A stretch of DNA of 64,000 bases from Frigidibacter mobilis (GCF_001620265.1 NZ_CP012661.1:2480001-2544000), one strand, 5' to 3'; counted from the first letter of the stretch, positions 18,911 through 29,146 are shown. The notes: generated by a model from the sequence alone, not told the origin. Made by a program: numbers and translations.

Positions 18911-19060
18911 ATGACCGAAGACGACCTGCCGCAAGTCGGCTTGCCCGAAGCGGGCAAAGAGACCTCGCCCATTGTCGAGACGCCCCCCGCCGGGGAGGAC
19001 GAGGGCACACGCGAGCTGTGCTATTTCAACGGAAGCTGGGGTATCCTTGGCAGTTGCTGA
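18911..19060 (+). CDS. 49-residue acidic peptide with Cys/aromatic tail, unknown
   Basis: ATG 18911 has a near-ideal ribosome site (AAGGAGAGAG, 5-8 nt upstream) and encodes 49 residues: an acidic, Pro-rich first 34 residues (MTEDDLPQVGLPEAGK...) followed by the tail LCYFNGSWGILGSC, with two cysteines 11 residues apart. No known family is recognised. The leader-plus-core look resembles ribosomally made, modified peptides, but no maturation enzyme is next to it; the only radical SAM gene is 11 kb away. It lies between a hairpin and the tRNA-Gly promoter, so it is probably its own short transcript. Confidence 0.5.
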   Translation: MTEDDLPQVGLPEAGKETSPIVETPPAGEDEGTRELCYFNGSWGILGSC

Positions 19061-19077
19061 ATTCGCACGTCGAAAGC

Positions 19078-19104
19078 TTGACGCGGGGCCGGGCATTTTG
19101 TAAC
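19078..19104 (+). promoter_or_regulatory. Putative tRNA-Gly promoter overlapping a hairpin
   Basis: TTGACG (19078-19083) and TGTAAC (19099-19104), spacer 15 nt, place a start just before the tRNA. A 7-bp stem GGCCGGG (19087-19093)/CCCGGCC (19104-19110) spans the spacer and the end of the -10 element and could end the transcript of the small gene upstream. Confidence 0.4.
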
Positions 19105-19115
19105 CCGGCCCTCAC

Positions 19116-19189
19116 GCGGGTGTAGCTCAATGGTAGAGCAGAAGCTTCCCAAGCTTACGACGAGGGTTCGATTCCCTTCACCCGCTCCA
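19116..19189 (+). tRNA. tRNA-Gly(CCC)
   Basis: Acceptor GCGGGTG/CACCCGC, D-arm GCTC/GAGC, anticodon loop TTCCCAA (anticodon CCC) on stem GAAGC/GCTTA with a closing mismatch, T-arm GAGGG TTCGATT CCCTT, encoded CCA. Nearly the same layout as the Escherichia coli CCC glycine tRNA. Confidence 0.95.
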
Positions 19190-19426
19190 GTCCCCCGGTT
19201 TCTCGCACGTGCTCATAACCACATAGAGCATCCGTGAGCGGCTTGCCCACTCCTCGACATCGATTCGGTCCGGCTGCATCCGCCCCAAGACCCTCTAAAG
19301 ATATGTTGCGGGGAAGGCGGGTCTCTGTAATGCGGAACGCTACCTGTAACCAGTTCTTCGTTTTAGGCCATGAGCTTAAAGGTGCCGCACTTTGGGTGCC
19401 ATTATCGCCGGGACAGGGGATCTCCC

Positions 19427-19624
19427 ATGACAGAAATCACTCCCTCCGCGACGCGGAGGTTATATGAATGCCGGCGCTGCGGATATCGCCTGCGCTTCAA
19501 TGCTCCGCGGTGCGGGGATTGCTACACGAAGACGCCGATCTACAATCACTCTGCCTTCTGGTGGTCGCTGCTGGTGGCAGGTTTCATCACGCTGGGGCTC
19601 GTCGGCCTGCTCACACTGGTCTGA
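19427..19624 (+). CDS. Small zinc-ribbon membrane protein, unknown
   Basis: A 65-residue protein: residues 10-30 hold a CRRCGYRLRFNAPRCGDC zinc-ribbon (CxxC...CxxC) and residues 41-63 a single transmembrane helix (WWSLLVAGFITLGLVGLL). The arrangement predicts a zinc knuckle in the cytoplasm anchored to the inner membrane. ATG 19427 follows a weak GGGGA box; ATG 19370 is an alternative giving 19 more residues. No function is recognised. The 237 nt before it, back to tRNA-Gly, show nothing clear. Confidence 0.6.
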   Translation: MTEITPSATRRLYECRRCGYRLRFNAPRCGDCYTKTPIYNHSAFWWSLLVAGFITLGLVGLLTLV

Positions 19625-19833
19625 GGTTCGGGCGGCGCGGATGTGCCGGCAAGCATCCGCGTCCCCTCATCCAGGCAGGGCCCTATGCGGGAGGCGCGAC
19701 ATCTGCAGTGCTGACCACTGAAGCGCCAGTGCCCGCTCCTCGCGCAGAAGCTGCGCCGAAGCCGGCAAAACCATCTGGCCCCGCCCCCCTCGGCGAGCTA
19801 AGAACCGAATGTCCCGAACGCAGGAGAGACCCG

Positions 19834-20184
19834 ATGTCCGACATTACCCGCCTCGAATCCGGCCCGCGCATGAGCCAGGCCGTGATCTATAATGGCCTTG
19901 TCTATCTGGCTGGCCAGGTCGGCAACCCGGGCGAGAGCGTCACCGAGCAGACGCGCACCATCCTGTCCGAGATCGACCGCCTGCTGGCCGCCGCCGGGTC
20001 GGACAAGACCCGCATCCTGACGGCGCAGATCTGGCTGGACGATATCTCCACCTTTGCCGAGATGAATGCCGTCTGGGACGACTGGGTCCCCGCCGGCGCC
20101 GCCCCGGCCCGCGCCACCGGCGAATCGAAGCTGGCCACGCCCGAGTACAAGGTCGAGATCATCGTCGTCGCCGCGCTGGGCTGA
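19834..20184 (+). CDS. RidA family protein
   Basis: A 116-residue YjgF/YER057c/UK114-type protein, a family that hydrolyses reactive enamine/imine intermediates. It has VIYNGLVYLAGQVGNPGESV and the C-terminal YKVEIIVVAALG. The strongly conserved Arg of RidA sensu stricto, expected in the RACV-like segment, is not obvious (the region reads PAPARATGESKLA), so a subfamily other than archetypal RidA is likely. ATG 19834 has the ribosome site CAGGAGAGA. Transcribed alone. Confidence 0.88.
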   Translation: MSDITRLESGPRMSQAVIYNGLVYLAGQVGNPGESVTEQTRTILSEIDRLLAAAGSDKTRILTAQIWLDDISTFAEMNAVWDDWVPAGAAPARATGESKLATPEYKVEIIVVAALG

Positions 20185-20347
20185 CGCCTGATCCCCCGCC
20201 CGGCAGCGGCCTTCAGTGGCCGCGCCGGAGCCAGGGGCCGCCATCGCCGGCGCCCCCCCCACACGCCCCTGCGAGCCCCGCAATCGCCTTTGACCGCTGG
20301 CCAATCCTGCCGTAATGCTGCGCTGCAACAATACGGGATGCGGGCGG

Positions 20348-20890
20348 ATGGAACGATGGATCGAACGCGGACTGTTTGCCAGCCGCTGGCTGATGGCACC
20401 GATGTATCTGGGGTTGGTCGGCGCGCTGCTGATCCTGCTCTATGCCTTCCTGATGGAGCTGGTGCATTTCGCCGCCTCGATCCCGGGGATGACGGTCGAT
20501 GACGCGGTCCTGGGCGCGCTGGCGCTGATCGACCTCAGCCTTGCGGCGAACCTGCTGCTGATCGTGATCTTCTCGGGCTACGAGAATTTCGTCAGCCGCA
20601 TGGACCTGACCGGGCATGAGGACCGGCCCGACTGGCAGGGCGAAGTCGATTTCTCGACCCTGAAGCTCAAGCTCGTCGCCTCGATCGTCGCCATTTCCGG
20701 GATACATCTGCTGAAGGTATTCATGGATGTCGCCGCCTATACCGACGCCAAGATCCGCTGGATGGTCATCATCCATCTGGTCTTCGTGATCTCGGGGGTG
20801 CTGCTGGCGCTGATGGACTGGATCGCCATGAAGGGCAAGGTGATGAAGACTGCGGCGAAATCGGCAAAGGCTGCCGACTACGCCCGATAG
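20348..20890 (+). CDS. YqhA/UPF0114 family membrane protein
   Basis: A 180-residue inner-membrane protein of the TIGR00645 (YqhA) family, function unknown. Four hydrophobic segments are visible: MYLGLVGALLILLYAFLMEL, LGALALIDLSLAANLLLIVI, LVASIVAISGIHLLKVFMDV and MVIIHLVFVISGVLLALMDW. The family hallmark FSGYENFVSR follows the second helix. ATG 20348 fits the MERWIERGLFASRW family start better than the ATG at 20315. Confidence 0.9.
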   Translation: MERWIERGLFASRWLMAPMYLGLVGALLILLYAFLMELVHFAASIPGMTVDDAVLGALALIDLSLAANLLLIVIFSGYENFVSRMDLTGHEDRPDWQGEVDFSTLKLKLVASIVAISGIHLLKVFMDVAAYTDAKIRWMVIIHLVFVISGVLLALMDWIAMKGKVMKTAAKSAKAADYAR

Positions 20891-21069
20891 CGCCCGCAGG
20901 CCCCGCGTCGCCGAGGCGCTGTTCCGCCCAGTCTTGCAATGCCTTGCGCCTGCGACGGCTTTCCTAATAACCTATTGATGCGGGTCAAGATGGGCCTGCC
21001 TCAACCCCGCTCATGCAGACGGAGGGGGCGAGGACCGATACGCAGGCAGACCCGGATGGCGGCAGGCAG

Positions 21070-21522
21070 ATGACAAGCACCAAGCGCTACCCGATGCACC
21101 ATGCCCCCGCTCGTCCCATCGCGGCAGTGATCGCGGTCGTCTTGCGCGGGCTCGATGTGCTTCTGGTCCGCCGCATCAACCCTCCCGATGCCGGGCTCTG
21201 GGGTTTTCCTGGCGGCAAGATCGACCCTGGCGAGACGCTGGCCGATGCCGCCCTGCGCGAATTGTACGAAGAGACGGGGGTGAGGGCCTCTGCCTGCGCA
21301 GTACTGGACGCGCTGGATGTGCTGGACAGGGACGCAAGCGGGGTGCTGCGCCATCACTTCATCCTTGTCGCGGTCGCCTGCCACTGGCTGGGCGGCGAGC
21401 CCTTGGCAGCCGATGACGCCAGCGATGCCGGCTGGTTCAGTGTCATGGCCCTCGACCCGGACGATCCTGGCTTCAGCAGCGATGTCGTCGCCCTCGCCCG
21501 CCGTGCCGCCGGGCTCGCCTGA
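21070..21522 (+). CDS. NUDIX hydrolase
   Basis: A ~150-residue pyrophosphohydrolase with a complete Nudix box: [20 protein letters not shown] followed by ETGV. The flanking [17 protein letters not shown] is similar to ADP-ribose/NADH-type or MutT-like members, but the substrate cannot be told. Start uncertain: ATG 21070 (after GGCAGGCAG) or ATG 21013. Converges on adhP with an 8-nt gap. Confidence 0.9.
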   Translation: MTSTKRYPMHHAPARPIAAVIAVVLRGLDVLLVRRINPPDAGLWGFPGGKIDPGETLADAALRELYEETGVRASACAVLDALDVLDRDASGVLRHHFILVAVACHWLGGEPLAADDASDAGWFSVMALDPDDPGFSSDVVALARRAAGLA

Positions 21523-21530
21523 GCCGCACC

Positions 21531-22559
21531 TCAGGCCGACATGTCCAGCACGATGCGCCCGTCGATCTTGCCGGCCTGCATCCGCGCGAAGACATCGTTG
21601 ATCTCTTCGATCCGCGCCGTGGCGGTATGGGCCCGCACCAGCCCGCGCCCTGCAAACTCGAGGCTTTCCTTCAGGTCGAGCCGGGTGCCGACGATGGATC
21701 CGCGCACGGTGATGCCTTCCAGCACCATGTCGAAGATCGACAGCGGGAAATCCCCCGGCGGCAGGCCGTTCAGCACGATGGTGCCGCCGCGCCGCGCCAT
21801 CTTGAGCGCCTGCGCAAAGGCCGAGCGCGACACCGCCGTCACCAGAACGCCCTGCGCGCCGCCGATCTCCTTGCGCAGGAAACTGCCCGGATCGGTGTTC
21901 ATCGCGTTGATGGTGATCTCGGCGCCCAGTTCCTCGGCCAGCCGCAGCTTGGCCGGGTCGATGTCCACCGCGGCCACATGCAGCCCCATCGCGCGGGCAT
22001 ATTGCACCGCCATATGACCCAGCCCGCCGATGCCCGAAATCGCCACCCAGTCGCCGGGCTTGGTCTCGGTCATCTTCAGGCCCTTGTAGACCGTCACCCC
22101 GGCGCAAAGCACCGGCGCCAGTTCCACGAAGCCCAGATTGTCCGGCAGATGGCCGACAAAGGCCGGATCGGCGATGGCATAATCGGCAAAGCCGCCATTC
22201 ACCGAATAGCCGGTATTGCTCTGCTTCTCGCACAGCGTCTCCCAGCCGCCCAGGCAGTGGTCGCAAGACCCGCAGGCGGTGTAAAGCCACGGCACCCCGA
22301 CCCGGTCGCCCTCTTTCACCGAGGTCACGCCCCGCCCGACGGCCGAGACATAGCCCACGCCCTCATGCCCGGGAATGAACGGCGGATTGGGTTTCACCGG
22401 CCAGTCGCCATGTGCCGCGTGCAGATCGGTGTGACACACGCCGCAGGCCTCGATCTTGACCTGGATCTCGCCGGCGCCGGGCTCGGGCACCGGCGCATCC
22501 TCGATCACAAGCGGCTCCCCGAATGCGCGGACAACCGCAGCCTTCATCATCTTCGTCAT
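21531..22559 (-). CDS. adhP: Zinc-dependent alcohol dehydrogenase AdhP
   Basis: An NAD+-dependent primary-alcohol dehydrogenase of 342 residues. Catalytic zinc ligands are in ACGVCHTDLHAAHGDWP and PGHEGVGYVSAVG, structural zinc cysteines in TACGSCDHCLGGWETLCEKQ, and the nucleotide fold is AISGIGGLGHMAVQYARAMG. It lies 83 nt downstream of an aldehyde dehydrogenase on the same strand, so the pair would take ethanol-like alcohols to the acid. Likely controlled by the GAF-Fis regulator at 24329. Confidence 0.96.
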   Translation of the reverse strand: MTKMMKAAVVRAFGEPLVIEDAPVPEPGAGEIQVKIEACGVCHTDLHAAHGDWPVKPNPPFIPGHEGVGYVSAVGRGVTSVKEGDRVGVPWLYTACGSCDHCLGGWETLCEKQSNTGYSVNGGFADYAIADPAFVGHLPDNLGFVELAPVLCAGVTVYKGLKMTETKPGDWVAISGIGGLGHMAVQYARAMGLHVAAVDIDPAKLRLAEELGAEITINAMNTDPGSFLRKEIGGAQGVLVTAVSRSAFAQALKMARRGGTIVLNGLPPGDFPLSIFDMVLEGITVRGSIVGTRLDLKESLEFAGRGLVRAHTATARIEEINDVFARMQAGKIDGRIVLDMSA

Positions 22560-22642
22560 GGTCGATCTCCATTGAAAGGTCCGGGGGGCCAGGCGCCTTG
22601 GCCAGAGGCAGGGCGGGCGGGGAAATCCCCGCCCGCCGCCGA

Positions 22643-24169
<1,527 letters not shown>

Positions 24170-24270
24170 CGTAGTTCCTCCCAGTGAAGCCCCTCCTCCG
24201 GGGCGGTGGGATCAGCATGGCGGATGGCGCGGGCGCTGCATAGCCGGCTTGCGCGGGGTGCATGGGGCGG

Positions 24271-24290
24271 CTGTCTCACAGGTGAGACAG
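24271..24290. promoter_or_regulatory. 20-bp palindrome between aldehyde dehydrogenase and its regulator
   Basis: CTGTCTCACAGGTGAGACAG is a palindrome with one mismatched pair, of the TGTCTCA-N4-TGAGACA form used by AcoR-like regulators. It is 101 nt upstream of the aldehyde dehydrogenase start and 39 nt after the regulator's stop (the genes are in tandem, regulator upstream). A likely upstream activating site for the Fis-type HTH of that regulator. Confidence 0.6.
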
Positions 24291-24328
24291 GTGCAGGCGC
24301 AGCAATCGGTATTCCCGGCAGCCAAGCG

Positions 24329-25297
24329 TCAGTCGCCGAGGCCGAGCGCCTTCATCTTGCGGTAGAAGGTGGCCCGCCCGATCCCCAGTTCGCGCGCAGC
24401 GGCCGAGACATTGCCGCCGCTGCGCGCCAGCGCCCGGTGCAGTTCCGCCCGCTGCGCCTCGTCAAGGCCCGAGGGCGCGCCCTCGCGCAGCAGGTCTCGC
24501 GCCGGAAGCCGCCCCAGCAGCGCCGGATCGAAGCCCAGGCTGCGGCGGGCGGCGCGGGTGGCGCCGACGATCAGATCATCGCGGTCGATGGCCAGCAACG
24601 AGGGACCGCCCGTCTCCTCCAGCGCATCGGGGGCCAGGATCCGCATTCCGGCAAAGGCGGCGCGGAACAGCTCGGCCTCGATCCGCTGCGCCGCATCCTG
24701 CACCGTCAGCGCGATCAGCCGCGCATAGCCCTCGGCCAGATCCTCGCGCACCGAAGACACGTCGATCACCCCCGCCAGTTCCGCCCCCGCCCCGAAGACC
24801 GGCGCACCCATGCAGGTCAGCGCAGTATTGCGGGCGCGGAAATGCTGGTCGCGCAGCACCAGCACCGGGCGGCGCTCGGCAAGGCAGGTGCCGATGCCAT
24901 TGGTGCCCTCGGCCGATTCGCTCCAGTCGCTGCCCGGCGCCAGGCCCGATCCGTGGAAATGCGCCTTGTCCGCCTCGCGGATGCGCTCATCGAGGATCAG
25001 CCCCTCGGGATCGGACAGCATCACCGCGCAGCCCGCCTCCCCCGCCGCCCGCGCCAGCCGGTCGAGGATCGGCGAGGCGATGGAGACAAGGAGGCCGGAA
25101 GCCTCTGTCCGCGCCCGCAATTCCGCCTGGGTCAGCCGCGCAGGCTCGGTCCCCGTGGCCGGGTCGATGTGATGATGCAGCAAGGACCGCCGCCACGAGG
25201 CCGCAAAGGCCGACCGCCCCGCCGCAGCCGAAGACAGCGCCACTTCGCGCACGATCTGAGCATGGTCACGCCGCGTCTCGCGGCCGGTTGGTGCCAC
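24329..25297 (-). CDS. AcoR-like GAF-Fis transcriptional regulator lacking the AAA+ domain
   Basis: A 322-residue regulator with an N-terminal AcoR-type GAF sensor region (SWRRSLLHHHIDP, SDWSESAEGTNGIGTCLAE, ALTCMGAPVFG) and a C-terminal Fis helix-turn-helix (ALARSGGNVSAAARELGIG then RATFYRKMK). The sigma-54-interacting AAA+ ATPase domain (GAFTGA motif) found in AcoR itself is absent, so it probably acts on a sigma-70 promoter. The start is taken at GTG 25297, behind GGGGAGG. Divergence from the usual form and its place before ald-adhP suggest it controls alcohol/aldehyde oxidation. Confidence 0.85.
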   Translation of the reverse strand: MAPTGRETRRDHAQIVREVALSSAAAGRSAFAASWRRSLLHHHIDPATGTEPARLTQAELRARTEASGLLVSIASPILDRLARAAGEAGCAVMLSDPEGLILDERIREADKAHFHGSGLAPGSDWSESAEGTNGIGTCLAERRPVLVLRDQHFRARNTALTCMGAPVFGAGAELAGVIDVSSVREDLAEGYARLIALTVQDAAQRIEAELFRAAFAGMRILAPDALEETGGPSLLAIDRDDLIVGATRAARRSLGFDPALLGRLPARDLLREGAPSGLDEAQRAELHRALARSGGNVSAAARELGIGRATFYRKMKALGLGD

Positions 25298-25460
25298 CGG
25301 AACGCCTCCCCGCGTTGTCGGTCCCTGAGGCGGACAAGGATAGGGCAATGCGGATATCTTGCAACAGGGGCGTGTGGGGGGGCGTTTTGAGCCCATTGCA
25401 GTCATTGGTTGAACGATGCAACGTCACCTTGTGTCGATGGTATAGGTGAGAATAGAGAAC

Positions 25461-25616
25461 ATGCAGCCACCGGTCCCTGAGCGCTACTGGACAGGCCCGT
25501 CCATCGAGTTCTTGTCGAAGAGGTTTAATCATCCTTTCGATGGAGCCCAACAAGACTGGCCTTTCGAGGTCGCCGATTTCTCGTATCTAGATGCCTACCT
25601 CGCGTTGTATGACTGA
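25461..25616 (+). CDS. 51-residue protein, first of a coupled pair, unknown
   Basis: ATG 25461 opens a 51-codon frame (MQPPVPERYWTGPSIEFLSK..., ending DAYLALYD) whose last 8 nt overlap the start of the next gene. Base composition is clearly lower in GC than the neighbours. No family recognised. The tight overlap makes a genuine two-gene unit likely; small acidic coupled proteins of this kind are often immunity or toxin-antitoxin-like, but nothing in the sequence proves it. Confidence 0.5.
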   Translation: MQPPVPERYWTGPSIEFLSKRFNHPFDGAQQDWPFEVADFSYLDAYLALYD

Positions 25617-25857
25617 TGTGTCTCTAGACGAGGATATCCGCTTCACACTGGCGGATATAATCATTCAAGCGTTCGCAGACGGAAGCGACCTGTCGACCGA
25701 TCCTCGGTGGAACGAATTCCTTGTTCGGCTATCCGAGAACTTCAGCATCCATGCTTACCAAGTCTGGTATTGGGCGGCAAAAGACTCACCCGAAGCAGCT
25801 CGTTGGAAAGTGTCTCCGTGGATGCATGATCTGCTCCTCAATAGAGTTGCAAGTTGA
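25609..25857 (+). CDS. 82-residue protein, second of a coupled pair, unknown
   Basis: ATG 25609 lies inside the last codons of the gene before it (TATGACTGA), the classic layout of translational coupling. The product is acidic and helical (DVSLDEDIRFTLADIIIQAF, then HAYQVWYWAAKDSPEAARW), with no signal or membrane segment. Lower GC than the flanks, with an abrupt return to >70% GC after 25860, suggests acquisition from elsewhere. The 138 nt that follow hold nothing recognisable. Confidence 0.6.
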   Translation: MTDVSLDEDIRFTLADIIIQAFADGSDLSTDPRWNEFLVRLSENFSIHAYQVWYWAAKDSPEAARWKVSPWMHDLLLNRVAS

Positions 25858-25995
25858 GCGACCCGCAGCTTCGTCCGCCCCCCCTGCGGCACGCGCCTCA
25901 GGGTCCGTCGCAGCCCCCCTCGCGGGGCCGCCCGGTCGCACCGCGGCGCCTCCCCCACGATCCGCAGTGACCTTGGCGCGCACCTGCCGTCCCCC

Positions 25996-27159
25996 TTAGA
26001 ACGGCCCCGCATACCCCACCGAAACCTCCCCGCCTGCCCCCGTCAGCACCAGCCTCTCCCCCGCCACCCGCACGCCGTCCACCGCCGTCCAGCCCGCCGG
26101 CCGCGGCACTGCCCCCAGCAGATGCCGCACCACATGCACCCGGCCCGTCACCAACTCCAAACAACTCCGCGCGCCCCCCGCCGCGACCCGGTTCGCGCCC
26201 GCCGCGGCGCGGTTCCCCTCATCCCCCGCGGTGATCCCATCCTCGATTCCCAGCACCCCCCGGTGCCGCCCGTCCCAGGGCGCCGCATCGCGCCCGCCAT
26301 TCGACAGCCACAGCATCGTCACCGGCAGTTCGGCCGGGTCCTTCAGCACCAGCACAAGGTCATCCTCCGCCTCGCGCAGCGCCGCGGTCCAGCCAAGACC
26401 GTTGCCCGCCGCCTCCACCAGAGTCAGGAAATCCTCATGCCCCGGGGGCTCCTCCGGGCCCAATTCCCGACCATTCCGGTTTGCATATGGCATATGTATG
26501 GGTTCTGCATGGTTTCCACATGCCGCCCAATCCCCCTGCGGATAGGCTCGCAGCGACACCGGCCCGGCCACCCCCGGCAGCGCGCCGAGGTCCTCGGACC
26601 GCCCTCCCGGCACCAGCCGATGCCGCCCCGGCTCCACATGCAGCCCGCTCAACGCCGCCCGTTTGGGCGAAAACGACAGCCATCCCCGCCCCGCAAAGCG
26701 GATCATCGGGTGATGCGCCAGTGTCAGGCTGCCGCTGCCCCCCTCGATCCGGTGGGCCTGCTGCAGGAAGGGGACGCCCGCAACCAGTTGCAATGTCTTG
26801 AAAATCCGCGCGCCCCTGACCGGCGCCAACAACTCCAGCACCACCTCCGCCGCGGTGCCGGTCTCGCGCACCGACAGCACCCGCCAGGGCGTATTCGCCG
26901 CCGGCCCGTGGATCGGCCCGCCCGGCTCCAGGTCATCGCGCCCGAACGGGGCCGACAGGAACTCCCCCTCCAGCCCCGCCTCCACCGGCGCAAGCCCCTC
27001 CGGCACCGCCTGCCCGACCCAATGCGCCCTGTGCAAAGGCCGGATCACCCGCCCCGCATGAGAAAACCAAAGATCGGTTAATACCCCGCGCGCCAGGTCG
27101 ATCTCCAGCCCCGCATCGGCGCAAGCCAGCCGCAGCCGGTCATGTCTCGGGGTCGGCAT
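25996..27159 (-). CDS. Galactose-mutarotase-like protein
   Basis: A 387-residue soluble protein with the layout of aldose-1-epimerase-like (galactose mutarotase superfamily) beta-sandwiches: an early [20 protein letters not shown] segment with the conserved His, [14 protein letters not shown], and [20 protein letters not shown] near the end. Catalytic assignments cannot be confirmed, and the substrate is unknown. ATG 27159 overlaps the end of rlmE by 20 nt, so it may be co-transcribed with it. No sugar-catabolic neighbours. Confidence 0.6.
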   Translation of the reverse strand: MPTPRHDRLRLACADAGLEIDLARGVLTDLWFSHAGRVIRPLHRAHWVGQAVPEGLAPVEAGLEGEFLSAPFGRDDLEPGGPIHGPAANTPWRVLSVRETGTAAEVVLELLAPVRGARIFKTLQLVAGVPFLQQAHRIEGGSGSLTLAHHPMIRFAGRGWLSFSPKRAALSGLHVEPGRHRLVPGGRSEDLGALPGVAGPVSLRAYPQGDWAACGNHAEPIHMPYANRNGRELGPEEPPGHEDFLTLVEAAGNGLGWTAALREAEDDLVLVLKDPAELPVTMLWLSNGGRDAAPWDGRHRGVLGIEDGITAGDEGNRAAAGANRVAAGGARSCLELVTGRVHVVRHLLGAVPRPAGWTAVDGVRVAGERLVLTGAGGEVSVGYAGPF

Positions 27160-27925
27160 CGCCTTCGTCCTGCGCTGCGCCGCGGCCCTTAAACCCCTGC
27201 GCAACCACGAATTTCTCAGAACTGTCCGCCCGGCTCGCCGGCGGCTTCACATTCGCCACCTTGCGGAAATTTTGCTTTAGCAGCGTCTGCAATTCCTGCT
27301 CCGCGCCGCCTGCCAGCACCTTGGCAACGAAGGTCCCGCCCTCTTCCAGCACGTCGAAGGCGAACTGCGCCGCCGCCTCGCACAGCGCGATGATCCGCAA
27401 GTGGTCAGTGCCCTTGTGCCCCGAGCTTGCCGCCGCCATGTCCGACATCACCACATCCGCCGGCCCGCCCAGCCAGCCCTTGACCAGCGCATCGGCATCG
27501 TCGGCCAGGAAATCCAGCTGGTGGATCTCCGCCCCGGCGATCGGCTCCACCTCCTGCAGGTCGACCCCCAGCACGGTGCCGATCTTCTTGCCCGACTTGT
27601 CGCCAAGCGCATTGACCCGGTTTACCGCCACCTGGCACCAGCCTCCCGGCGCGCAGCCAAGGTCGACCACCCGCGCGCCCGGCACCAGAAAGCGGAATTT
27701 ATCGTCCAGTTCCAGGATCTTGTAGGCCGCGCGGCCCCGGTAGCCCTCCTTGCGCGCGCGCACCACATAGGGATCGTTCAACTGCCGCTCCAGCCACAGC
27801 GTCGAGGACAGCTTGCGCCCCTTGGCGGTCTTGACCCGCACCCTCAGCTCGCGCTGACCGCGGCCCGAGCCGCCGCCGCTGCCCGCCCCGCCCGCGCCGC
27901 CCGATTTTCCCGGAGCCTTGACCAT
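27140..27925 (-). CDS. rlmE: 23S rRNA (uridine-2'-O-)-methyltransferase RlmE
   Basis: Methylates U2552 of 23S rRNA in the 50S subunit, using AdoMet. The FtsJ fold shows as [13 protein letters not shown], the AdoMet loop [30 protein letters not shown] and the catalytic [16 protein letters not shown]; the last Lys appears in [12 protein letters not shown]. The start at ATG 27925 leaves a 30-residue Gly/Ser/Lys-rich N-terminal tail typical of alphaproteobacterial members. Directly follows the ppx gene (102-nt gap). Confidence 0.95.
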   Translation of the reverse strand: MVKAPGKSGGAGGAGSGGGSGRGQRELRVRVKTAKGRKLSSTLWLERQLNDPYVVRARKEGYRGRAAYKILELDDKFRFLVPGARVVDLGCAPGGWCQVAVNRVNALGDKSGKKIGTVLGVDLQEVEPIAGAEIHQLDFLADDADALVKGWLGGPADVVMSDMAAASSGHKGTDHLRIIALCEAAAQFAFDVLEEGGTFVAKVLAGGAEQELQTLLKQNFRKVANVKPPASRADSSEKFVVAQGFKGRGAAQDEGDADPET

Positions 27926-28027
27926 TCCCGTAACCCTCTCGCCGCCCGCAAACCCGGCCTTAAGTTGTTTGTCCGCCTGCGGCTTGTCATCGGCCCTGAT
28001 ACGCATCCCGGGGCCCACCTGCAACCT

Positions 28028-29146
28028 TCAGTAGGGCCCGTCCTCCAGCACCCCGTCCGCCGACATCTGCGCATAGAGCAGCCCCTCGCGCAGCCCGCGA
28101 TCCGCGACCGACAGCTTGTCGGTCGGCCAGATCCGCATCAGCGCCTGCAAGATCGCCGCCCCCGACATGATGAGCGTATGCCGATCGCGCCCGATCCGCG
28201 GGTCCGTCCGCCGCCCCTCGGGCCCCAGCGCCAGGTAATCGCGGATCACCCGGTCGATCTGGTCCGAGGACATGCGCAGCCCGTCCACCTTGGTACGGTC
28301 ATAGCGGCGCAGGCCCAGATGGCTGGCCGCAACCGTGGTCACCGTGCCCGAGGTACCGATGATCTGGAACCCCTCGCGCGCCTGAGCGGAATTGTAGGGC
28401 GAGAAATCTGCCAGCTTCTCTTCGAAATACCAGCTCATCAGCGCGAACCGGGCCGCATCATCCTCCACGTCCTGGAACTGGTCCTTCAGCGTCGCCACTC
28501 CCAGCGGCACCGAGATCCAGTCCACAACCTTCGCCGCCGGCTCCAGCGACGCCGGATCGCCGCGGAACCCGCCCGACAGCCGCATGATCGCCCGCGGTCG
28601 GTCCGGCCCCGGCACGCCCGACAGGTCGATCCACACCAGTTCGGTCGACCCTCCGCCGATATCGACGACCAGAAGCTGCTCGGTCTTCTTGCTGACCAGC
28701 GGCGCGCAGGAGATCACCGCCAGCCGCGCCTCTTCCTCGGTCTCGATGATCTCCAGCGGCAACCCGGTCTCGCGCCGCACGTAGCGGATGAAGTCGCGGG
28801 CATTGCGCGCCCGCCGGCAGGCCTCGGTCGCCACAAGCCGCATGTGGCGGACATTGTGCTGCTCGATCTTGCGCCGGCAGATCTGCAGCGCCTGCACCGT
28901 GCGCGCCATCGAGGCCCGCGACAGCTTGCCCGAGGCCTCAAGTCCCTGGCCCAGCTGGACCGTCTTGGAAAAGCTGTCCACGACATGAAATTGCGCGCCT
29001 TTGGGGCGGGCAATCAACATGCGACAACTGTTGGTCCCGAGATCCAGCGCCGCATAAAGCTGCGCCGGGTCGGGCATATGGGTAGCGTGGGGCTCGACCG
29101 TATGAGCCGGGAGCGCCCCCGCACCCGTGGGACGCTTGGGCGCCAT
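28028..29146 (-). CDS. Ppx/GppA family phosphatase
   Basis: An exopolyphosphatase or guanosine pentaphosphatase of 372 residues. ASKHA signatures: AALDLGTNSCRMLIARP, VATEACRRARN, EEEARLAVIS, the phosphate loop VVDIGGGSTELVWID, and GTSGTVTTVAA. Shorter than the ~500-residue E. coli Ppx/GppA, as in other alphaproteobacteria. ATG 29146 has a GGAGGG box. Upstream of rlmE on the same strand, a pairing common in Rhodobacterales. Confidence 0.93.
   Translation of the reverse strand: MAPKRPTGAGALPAHTVEPHATHMPDPAQLYAALDLGTNSCRMLIARPKGAQFHVVDSFSKTVQLGQGLEASGKLSRASMARTVQALQICRRKIEQHNVRHMRLVATEACRRARNARDFIRYVRRETGLPLEIIETEEEARLAVISCAPLVSKKTEQLLVVDIGGGSTELVWIDLSGVPGPDRPRAIMRLSGGFRGDPASLEPAAKVVDWISVPLGVATLKDQFQDVEDDAARFALMSWYFEEKLADFSPYNSAQAREGFQIIGTSGTVTTVAASHLGLRRYDRTKVDGLRMSSDQIDRVIRDYLALGPEGRRTDPRIGRDRHTLIMSGAAILQALMRIWPTDKLSVADRGLREGLLYAQMSADGVLEDGPY

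Noticed and set aside
18911..19060. Reading the 49-residue gene as a known mycofactocin or PQQ precursor
   Set aside because: The tail lacks the MftA C-terminal VY and the PqqA E-x3-Y pattern, and no matching maturation genes are present.
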